Shown here: piece after piece, positions 35,089 through 44,000 of the stretch | Layout: every line of letters starts with the position of its first letter | How positions within the stretch are numbered: position 1 is the stretch's first letter | NCBI GenBank assembly: GCA_020698575.1 | Contig: CM036244.1 | Location: 5,388,359-5,452,358, forward strand | Source of the DNA: Bostrychus sinensis | Taxonomy: Eukaryota; Chordata; Actinopteri; Gobiiformes; Eleotridae | Direction: 5' to 3' | DNA length: 64,000 bases | Translations under genes and position numbers: made by a program | The notes under the pieces: model-generated | Told to the model about the DNA's origin: nothing | The model's input: the letters and a program-made list of their open reading frames with translations, nothing else | Database searches by the model: none

Positions 35089-35464
35089 TGTGATGGAAAT
35101 TTTAGATTGAGATACTTGACAAAAAGACTGGGTCTGGATCAAACAGCAAGTTGTCTTTATTTTACTGCACAAGGAGAACACAGCACAGAGAGAGATGCAG
35201 AGTGCCCCCCCCCCCCCCCCCCCCCCCTTAGCAGAAGGTAGTTTTTATACCAACATACACAGGAGAGAGTATGTGTCCCAGAGTCACAGCAGATCTGAAG
35301 ACTTTTGCTCTGATCTATAAGAAGACGCCATGTCCTAGCCTCGTGTGCACTAAGACACAACATCCTTTGACCTTACAGCTGTTACGCTGCTGTTGTCCTG
35401 TACAGCACTAAGCTCAGATAATAGAATAACAGGATACCACAGGAATTAATGAATTTCCAACACA
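35089..35464 (-). mobile_element. Solo LTR of an LTR retrotransposon
   Basis: It begins TGTGATGGAAATT and ends AATTTCCAACACA (TG...CA with inverted termini), flanked by GTGC on both sides (35085-35088 and 35465-35468), a 4-bp target duplication. Read on the minus strand it has AATAAAGACAACTTGC near its 3' end, as in an LTR R region. No internal coding sequence adjoins, so this is a solo LTR left by recombination. A C23 tract (35205-35227) lies inside. Superfamily not determined. Confidence 0.75.
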
Positions 35465-35975
35465 GTGCCGTTATATTTCAGATGTAGAGTGTGTTATTTT
35501 TAGGTTTTTCTTCAAGTTCAGATGACGCTGTTATGGCGTGGATCAAGTCGATTGGTATTCATCCTCGAGACATGTTTTCTATTTTGTGCTGGCCTTGTTG
35601 TGTTATTATGGTATGGAAAATTATAGAGTGGGTTAGTGTCAACAATTTGTTATTGAGTCTAAATTAAGCGCTGATGTTCTATAAAACAAGGAGTGATGTA
35701 CAAGATGTGATGTGATGTTGTCAAAGTGAAGATATTTTGGTGTAAAATTGGGTGGAAGGCCTTGCGCGGCGAGAGTCTGAGTGCGGTGAGAGCGGAGGAT
35801 TGCTACAAAGCGAGATTCTTCCTGACTCGAGCCAGAAGACGTAATCCTGCCTTCGATTTGTCACTGGGATTTTTGATTTGGAAGAATTATTAATAAACAA
35901 GGGCTTTTTTTTTTACCAAGACACGCAGCAGGGACCTTCTGTTTTTGACGAGGTCTGAACCAGCTCAGGTTAATT
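35465..35975. other. Non-coding, nothing recognised
   Basis: No gene or repeat supported. Confidence 0.5.
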
Positions 35976-36539
35976 TACCGTATTTTCCACACTATAAGGT
36001 GCACCTAAAAGCCTTTAATTTTCTCAAAAACCGACAGTGCGCCTTATAATCCGATGCGCCTTATATATGGATCGATGTTGGTTAATTATGGCTACCGTAT
36101 TCAGGGGGCGTCGCCGAAGTGACAGCGGTAAAAACGATAAAGGGGAATTCCAGTCCCAGCTGTTCATGTGTGCCATAGGCGTGTTTATGGATCCTGCCAC
36201 AAAAGAACAAGGAGGCGTGGCCTTTGCTCCATCTCAGTAGAAGAGTTGCGACATTGAGGGGACAGAAAACTGAGCGCTCGAACGCTGTTCATGTAGCTTT
36301 GAACTGTGACAAATGGAGTTGGAAATACATTGTTTTCAACGAGGGAGTTGTAAGAAGCTGGTTTGTATTCTATTTATAAAGTTTGACTGACTGACTTATC
36401 TGACTGTTTTATTGACATTCCCTTTAGCACAGCGCCATCTAGTGGATGCGCCTTATAATGCGGTGCGCCCTATATATGAAAACAGTTTTAAAATAGGCCA
36501 TTCATTGAAGGTGCGCCTTATAGTGTGGAAAATATGGTA
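35976..36539. mobile_element. TA-flanked MITE with ACCGTATTTTCC ends
   Basis: Left end TTACCGTATTTTCCACACTA; right end CTTATAGTGTGGAAAATATG, inverted and next to TA. Subterminal TGCGCCTTATA and GGTGCGCC motifs recur in both arms. The ends resemble, but are not identical to, those of the element at 8987-9724, so they are probably related Tc1/mariner-superfamily groups. A 67-codon frame inside is unrecognised. Confidence 0.7.
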
Positions 36540-37160
36540 AGTACATATAACCTGCGTTTTTCAACACCGAGAGTGAAAAGCTGAGAGTTCCTGACTGCTC
36601 TGGGTGTGTCCCGCTGTGAGACGTCCCACGCAGCGCTCACCGGGCCACAGCCGCTCAGAAAACACAAACTACACACCTCTGCTTTCTGGATAAATGACCG
36701 AGAGCAGACTGGATGTGGAGGGCTGGTTGTTGATTGGTCAGTGCTTCCTGGAGTGGGTGGGGCTTCACGGGAGAGGCGGAGGTTTGTGGTGGAACCGAGC
36801 GCCAGAGAAAACAGGATTCCTCAAACAGAACCCAGCTCCAGGTCTGTTTCTGATGAGGAACAACGTTAGAACCTGGAGAGAGGAGGACGTTTGGCAGAAC
36901 ACTGAGAGTTTACTCTGTGCTTTTCAGATCAAACTTGTGATGCTTCTTTGGTTTTTGGTAACTTGTTAAAGAGAAACTTTAAGAGTTTGGTCTGAGCTGT
37001 AGTTGTTGTGGAGTTAAACTTTGTGTCTCCTCATCGTGTTAGTGATTTGTTTTGTTTTGTTTTCCCTAAAGTTGTGAGCTGCAGCTGATGTAAGGAGCTC
37101 TCTCTGGAGACAGATACAGATAATTGTTGTTAAACTGTGTTCATTAGTCCCCCCCTGGGA
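36540..37160. other. Non-coding with a shared dispersed segment
   Basis: 36830-36879 repeats the 50-bp segment seen at 30949-30997. No gene recognised. Confidence 0.5.
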
Positions 37161-37396
37161 CCCACACAGTCCCCTCCACACAGTCCCCTCCACACTGTCC
37201 CCTCCACACTGTCCCCTCCACACTGTCCCCTCCACACAGTCCCCTCCACACTGTCCCCTCCACACTGTCCCCTCCACACAGTCCCCTCCACACAGTCCCC
37301 TCCACACAGTCCCCTCCACACTGTCCCCTCCACACTGTCCCCTCCATACTGTCCCCTCCACACTGTCCCCTCCACACTGTCCCCTCCACACTGTCC
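37161..37396 (+). repeat. 14-bp minisatellite (CACACTGTCCCCTC), about 17 copies
   Basis: Units alternate between CACACTGTCCCCTC and CACACAGTCCCCTC, with one CATACT. No length variation. Confidence 0.96.
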
Positions 37397-37983
37397 CGTT
37401 CCCCTCAGACCCACACAGATCCTCATCTTAGTGTTTAGTGTTAGTGTAACAGTAAGGTTTTCCATTGGGACTCATTAGAGCTGGAGCAGGTCGTTAATGA
37501 TGGGTCCACCAGGAGGAGACCGGGACCCACCAGAGACAAGTCAGGACCACAGAGTCCCACCAGAGACAAGTCAGGACCACAGAACCTCTGCTGTGACAGA
37601 AGCAGAGGAACAAGTTTTATCAGAAAAGTACCTTGTTAACTTTAAGAAATCTAAACTCAAGTACAATTTCTTCCTTTTTAAAAAGTTACCAGTTTGTTTT
37701 AGAAAGGTCTTCTGTAAAATAATAACTCTTTTTTTGCATTTGAAGGCAGCAACACGTCTTACACAGGTTTAGGTTCAGGTGGACTCTGAGGTTAAATCTG
37801 TCAGGACCAGACCTGAGCCAGGATCCTGGTCAGGACCGAGCTGGGGGATTACTGACACAAAGAGAACCTGGGACCTTCCTGCTCTGAGGCCACTGTGCCA
37901 AAATCCAGTATTTACTAAAACAAAAAAACGTTCTTGTATCCTGCAACTTTACTGCCAGTCCATCCTTCGATCTCTTCTCACAG
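37397..37983. other. Non-coding; one 30-bp duplication
   Basis: CCACCAGAGACAAGTCAGGA with CCACAGAG is present twice (37528-37585). No gene recognised. Confidence 0.5.
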
Positions 37984-38241
37984 GTCTAAACCAGGACTAA
38001 ACCAGGTCTAAACCAGGTCTAAACCAGGTCTAAACCAGGTCTAAACCAGGTCTAAACCTGGACTAAACCAGGTCTAAACCAGGTCTAAACCAGGACTAAA
38101 CCAGGACTAAACCAGGACTAAACCAGGACTAAACCAGGACTAAACCAGGTCTAAACCAGGACTAAACCAGGACTAAACCAGGACTAAACCAGGTCTAAAC
38201 CAGGACTAAACCAGGACTAAACCAGGACTAAACCAGGACAT
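37984..38241 (-). repeat. 11-bp minisatellite, inverted orientation, about 23 copies
   Basis: GGTCTAAACCA and GGACTAAACCA units are the reverse complement of the CTGGTTTAGTCC family. Confidence 0.96.
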
Positions 38242-39341
38242 GGACAAATCAAAGACTAAACCATGAATAAAACTGGCTCAAAAAAACAAAAGACTGCTGT
38301 CCCGCTGTCTCTCAGTGAGGAGGTTGTGGGTTAGACTCCTGATCTGTGTGTGCATGTCCTTGTTACTGTGGCAGAGTGGTTAGCCTGTGTGCTGCTGTCT
38401 CTCAGTGAGGAGTTCTGTCAGTGTGCGTCCCCCGCCTCAGGCCCATAGTCACTGGGAATAAACAGAAGAGGATTAATAATAAACTTTAATTCTCTGTGAC
38501 ATAAAAACATATTCAGACAAAAGTGATAAAACTCATTTGGCATTTCACTCATTTAAACAGAATAATGAGGTCACTAACACATTCAGAGATAATCCTACAT
38601 TTCCCACGATGCTCGGCTTCTCGCTGGCTCTAATTAAAGATGAAACTGTTTTAATTATGTCTTTAACAAACTCCGTCTCCTCAGGATTAACTCGTGCTTT
38701 AATTAAATCAGTGACAACAGTGAGAGCAGAATATTTCACTAAAAAATGTGATAAAAGCAAAGTTTGTGTATTTGGTGAAGGACACGTCACTCTGTTATCG
38801 TAACAAATGTCTCATCAAAGCCAGGAAAGATTTCTCTCTCCTGCTTTTCAGAAATCCTGTTTCCTACAGCAGCACCTTTTACTTTTTTACTGCTCAGTTT
38901 AAACTTGGAAAATAAAGGAATAAGTTTTTACATTGGTGTGTATATTTAACACTGCAAAAAAAAAAAAAAAAAAATCTAGCATTAGTTAAAATTACTTTAA
39001 TTCAGATTATTAACCTTGATTTGAGTATTTTTTTTTTATAGATTAGATTTATTTACTAATATGGCTAGATTATTTGACTTGTTTCAAGTGGGGTAAGAAA
39101 ATTCCACTGACCCCACTGGCAGATCATTTTGATTGAAATAAGTAAAATGGCTTGAAACAAGACAGAAATACTGTAACTTTAAACAACTGAAATAATCTAG
39201 CCATATTAGAAAATGGCCAGTTTCTCAAAATGGCAATAAAAAGATTTTGCTAATTTCTCTGGAAAAAAATCAGCCGTGTTTATCGGCCGTCAGCTGCTCT
39301 GAATTTTAAAAATCAGCACAGAAAAACCCTCGGTCGACCTC
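38242..39341. other. Non-coding; SINE-like and MITE-like traces
   Basis: CTCAGTGAGGAGGTTGTGGG with TTAGACTCC and GGCAGAGTGGTTAGCCTG (38315-38400) look like broken tRNA-SINE heads. CACTGCAAAAAA at 38951, an A-run, and TTTCAAG/CTTGAAACAAG motifs (39080-39165) resemble a common fish MITE. TTTATT at 39047-39052 could serve as the minus-strand polyadenylation signal of the nAChR gene. Confidence 0.4.
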
Positions 39342-39394
39342 CACTGCAGTACTTCACACAGCCCTCCCCAGAATGAGCAGGCTCATGATGAAGA
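39342..39394 (-). pseudogene. Duplicated 3' end of the nAChR coding sequence
   Basis: 47 of 53 bases match the end of the nAChR last exon (39469-39521), including the sequence just after the stop codon. On the minus strand it would read VFIMSLLILGRAV-stop against VFIMSLLILGKAI-stop in the gene. It lies about 127 bp downstream of the real stop, so it is untranslated. A TAG/GTACTGCAGTAG microsatellite separates the copies. Confidence 0.85.
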
Positions 39395-39404
39395 CTGGTT
39401 TGTT

Positions 39405-39478
39405 TGGGTTAGTAGTTGTAGTACTGCAGTAGTAGTAGTAGTACTGCAGTAGTAGTAGAAGTAGTAGTACTGCAGTAC
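39405..39478 (+). repeat. TAG-rich microsatellite with GTACTGCAG interruptions
   Basis: GTAGTAGTA units broken by three GTACTGCAGT blocks, immediately downstream of the nAChR stop codon. Confidence 0.85.
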
Positions 39479-39479
39479 T

Positions 39480-41014
39480 TCAGATGGCCTTCCCCAGGAT
39501 GAGGAGGCTCATGATGAAGACCATGATGAAGAAGATCCACATGAAGGCCCGGTCCATGACTTTGGCCACTTTCCTCCAGTCGGCCATCAGATTCTGAGCC
39601 GCTTTCTGCTCCTGGAACGAGGCGGCGATGGAGGCCACGTCGTCACGGAAACCGCATGCCACACCATCGCCACAGCGACCGCATCCTGACCTGTCTCCAT
39701 GAACACTTCCTCTTCCTCCTCCAGCTCCGTGGCAGTGGAAGCAGCAGTGAGAGCTCTCACACCTCGAGTTTCTCAACGGTTCTTCATCACCTGCAGATCT
39801 TCCAACACAGTCTTTTCTCAGGTTTTCCTTTCGCTTTTCTTTCCTCGAATCTTCAAAATCAGTTGTCTGCTCCTTGTTTTCTCTTCTCAGTGACCTCTGA
39901 CGGAACTCTTTATCTTCTCCTCCTCCTCTCGTGGCTTCACCGTCTCCATCACTGTCTCCAGATTTACCGTTTGACCTGAATCCATCATCTTCCACACCAC
40001 CTCTGGCTCTGGGTAACGCCTTACTCTTCCATAGTTTTCCTTCAGCTTCTCCCTGACCTAAAACTTCATCGTCACCTTCAGCTCTGTGGCTCTCTTCTCT
40101 CCATCCTCCGTTCTTTTCTTGGCTGTCTCCAAAACCACTTCTTCTGACTGATGTTCCCTTCAGTTCCTCGTCTTCACATCCCTTCTCATCTCTGCTCACT
40201 TCTCGACTTTTACTCTGAGTTCCTTCTGTAATCATTTCAGATTCTTGTCCAGTCTGACCACCATTTTGTTCTCCACTTTCTCTCGACTCTCCTTGTTCTG
40301 TGTTTTCCAACTTTCCTCCAAAATCTTGCTGCCCTCTTTCTAACTCTGTGCCATTTTCTTTTGCATTTCCATCACTGTTCAACCTACATCCTTGTTTTTT
40401 AGTTCCTGTCTCAGCTTCACAAACATGCACTCTCTTTTTTCTTAGACCTTCATTTCGTTCTTGTTCATCATTAACCCTGTACATGGTTTTATCCCTGAGT
40501 TCTTGGACTTGTTTTGGTCTCAGGTCATCTCTCTGGGTCTCTCTGGTCTTCCTGAGGTTCTCCACTTGTCGGACGGTGACTGGTTCATTGTTTTCCGAAG
40601 CTTCGATTGTCACCGACATTTCATCTCGTTTTGAACATTTTTCTTCTGCTGCTGTAAAACCCACAGCATGACCATCTCCATTGACCTCCCAGCTCTGTGT
40701 GCCCTGCTTCCTGTTTACTTCCTGTTTAGAAAGAACAAAACAGGAAATAGTAAGAAACAGACCTTGTTTAGACCTGGTTTTCGTCCTGGTTCTTACCTCA
40801 GTCTCCTCCTCGTTCTCGTCTGTAGTGTCTACCCTGGTGCAGTTCTCTCCGAGCTCGTACACCAGGCAGATCCGGTTCAGATACTTTAAGACCACGGTTC
40901 TGACCCAGTCAGGGACCGGTCTGGCCTCAGGTCCACAGTGGTGCAGGTTCATGATGAAGATGGTCAGCGCCGTGGAGGCCGTCACCATCGTCATCGTCGC
41001 TATGTAGTACTTCC
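39480..41014 (-). CDS. nAChR last exon (TM3, giant intracellular loop, TM4)
   Basis: Acceptor TTCAG|GGAAGTAC. The frame is open for 510 codons to the TGA at 39480-39482. After TM3 and YLNRICLVYELGENC comes a charged, low-complexity stretch rich in Glu, Lys, Arg, Gly and Asp (EENEEETE, GQTGQESEM, SGDSDGDGEA, KEKRKENLRKD), then CGFRDDVASIAASFQEQKAA and TM4. Mammalian alpha9/alpha10 terminal exons code for roughly 170-190 residues, so most of the loop is lineage-specific. The absence of stops over 370 codons argues it is translated. Confidence 0.85.
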
Positions 41015-44000
41015 CTGAACAGACAAAGGACTGGTCAGAACCAAACCTACGATCTCTGACAGGCGAGTGACCAAACCTACAATCTCTGACAGACGAGTGA
41101 CCAAATCTACGATCTCTGGCAGACGAGTGCCCAAACCTACGACCTCTGACAGACGAGTGCCCAAACCTACGACCTCTGACAGACGAGTGCCCAAACCTAC
41201 GATCCCTGACAGACGAGTGACCAAACCTACGATCTCTGACAGACGAGTGACCAAACCTACGATCTCTGGCAGACGAGTGACCAAACCTACGATCTCTGGC
41301 AGACGAGTGCCCAAACCTATGATCTCTGACAGACGAGTGACCAAACCTACGATCTCTGACAGGCGAGTGACCAAACCTACGATCTCTGACAGATGAGTGA
41401 CCAAACCTACGATCTCTGGCAGACGAGTGCCCAAACCTACGATCTCTGACAGACGAGTGACCAAACCTATGATCTCTGACAGACGAGTGACCAAACCTAC
41501 GATCTCTGACAGACGAGTGACCAAACCTACGATCCCTGACAGGCGAGTGACCAAACCTACGATCTCTGACAGACGAGTGACCAAACCTACGATCCCTGAC
41601 AGGCGAGTGACCAAACCTACGATCTCTGACAGACGAGTGACCAAACCTACGATCTCTGACAGACGAGTGACCAAACCTATGATCCCTGACAGGCGAGTGA
41701 CCAAACCTACGATCTCTGACAGACGAGTGACCAAACCTACAATCTCTGACAGACGAGTGACCAAACCTACGATCTCTGACAGACGAGTGACCAAACCTAC
41801 AATATCTGACAGGCGAGTGACCAAACCTATGATCTCTGACAGACGAGTGACCAAACCTACGATCTCTGACAGACGAGTGACCAAACCTACGATCTCTGAC
41901 AGACGAGTGACCAAACCTACGATATCTGACAGGCGAGTGACCAAACCTACGATCTCTGACAGATGAGTGACCAAACCTACGATATCTGACAGGCGAGTGA
42001 CCAAACCTACGATCTCTGACAGACGAGTGCCCAAACCTATGATCTCTGACAGACGAGTGACCAAACCTATGATCTCTGACAGACGAGTGACCAAACCTAC
42101 GATATCTGACAGGCGAGTGACCAAACCTACGATCTCTGACAGACGAGTGACCAAACATACGATCTCTGACAGATGAGTGACCAAACCTACGATATCTGAC
42201 AGGCGAGTGACCAAACCTACGATCTCTGACAGACGAGTGACCAAACCTACGATCTCTGACAGATGAGTGACTGAACCTATGATACCAACAATACTCACAG
42301 CTTCAGGACCAGCCACATTTGAAAAACATACAGCCAATCAGAGACAGAGTTGATCATAAAGCCCGCCCCATTTTAGATAAACTTTTATGATTGGTCAGAG
42401 AGGATTGGTCTGAAGGAGAGGTGTTCAGACCTGCTCCTTTACTGAGAAAGGGAATGGGTCTCACCTATGAGCGGCACACTCTCGGAGGGGGGCATGCTCT
42501 CGGCCACCAGCAGCTGGAACACGGTGAGCGCCAGCAGCACGGTGACGCCCAGGGACACCTTCTCGCCGCTGTCGGCCGGGAGGTAGAACCCGAGTGGCGC
42601 CAGGAAGGAGATCATCATGCAGGGGATGATGAGGTTGAAGATGTAGAAGGAGGCGCGGCGCTTCAGGTGCAGCGTGAAGGTGATGTCAGGGTACGGATCC
42701 GAGCAGCAGCCGTACAGGATCACGTTCTTCTGCGCAGGCATTCCCAGCACCTGAGAGACAGGGGTAAGATGAGGGCTAAACCAGGGCTAAACCAGGGCTA
42801 AACCAGGTCTCACCAGCACCTGAGAGACAGGGGTAAGATGAGGGCTAAACCAGGACTAAACCAGGGCTAAACCAGGACTGAACCAGGGCTAAACCAGGAC
42901 TAAACCAGGGCTAAACCAGGGCTAAACCAGGACTAAACCAGGGCTAAACCAGGGCTAAACCAGGGCTAAACCAGGTCTCACCAGCACCTGAGAGAGCAGG
43001 TTAGTCTGGGGTTTATCTGAACTACACTAGGTCTAAACCAGGACTAAACCAGGACTAAACCAGGTCTCACCCAGAGAGAGACGGTTAGTCCGGGGTTTAT
43101 CTGAACCAGGTCTAAACCAAGACAAACACTGTCTCTCTAAATTAACCTAAATCAGCATTTGAACTGCTGAAGACTCCTGAGTACCTCCAGAGAGACCCAT
43201 ACCACAGTTTGAGAACCACTGATGTCCGTATGTTCCCACCTGCCACTCCACATTGGGCACGAGGTCTGCCAGGTCTGCGGTCTCCAGCGCGTTGTTCAGA
43301 TCCATCTGGTTCCCGTTGTGGGTCCAGGATCCGAAGGTGAGCTTACAGTGCTGCAGGTCGAAGGGGAAGAAGGCCACGTCCACCGAGCAGGAGCTCTTGG
43401 TGATGGCCGGCTGGTCCCAGGTCACCTGTCCGTCGCTGCGCAGGACCACGTTCGTCTCCATCGAGCTCGAGAACTCATCGTCAGCGCTGGAGAAGAGAAG
43501 ACACAGAATACATGAGGGAGAACCAGGTTAGTCTACGGCGAGCTCGAGAACTCATCGTCAGCGCTGGAGAAACGAACAATAGCCAATCTCTGTCAACAGT
43601 GAGCCTAGGACACATACGCACGTGTGCAAAATCTCTAGAAAAAGCTGCTCTGTAAGCCACAGACCCAAGTAACAGGCCAGTGCTAAGCCTATGGAAATGA
43701 CTGACTCATGACAGTAGATAAAGCAATGGCAGACTGCAGCCCCACCTGTTGTAGAGCACGATGTCTGGTTTCCAAACGTATCTGCTGGGGATCCAGATGG
43801 TGTCCAAGCCGTCGTAGTCCTCTTTGGTCCAGGTCAGGAACGAGTCCATCCAGACCTGCCGCACCCAAAGGTACAGGGTCAGGATCTGGTTTCGCTCGTC
43901 CTGGAACACAGCGAAAATCGACAAAATTACACATTAACTCATCTTCTTCCACTTATTCCTGTTAGTGGTCGATCCCAGCTACTGTGGGCCTGAGGCGGGG

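Noticed and set aside
41015..42337. Long N-terminal extension of the nAChR last exon and a 445-codon frame through the 30-bp array
   Set aside because: A strong splice acceptor precedes GKYYIA and a matching donor follows SVPLIG, so the array is intron unless retention is shown.
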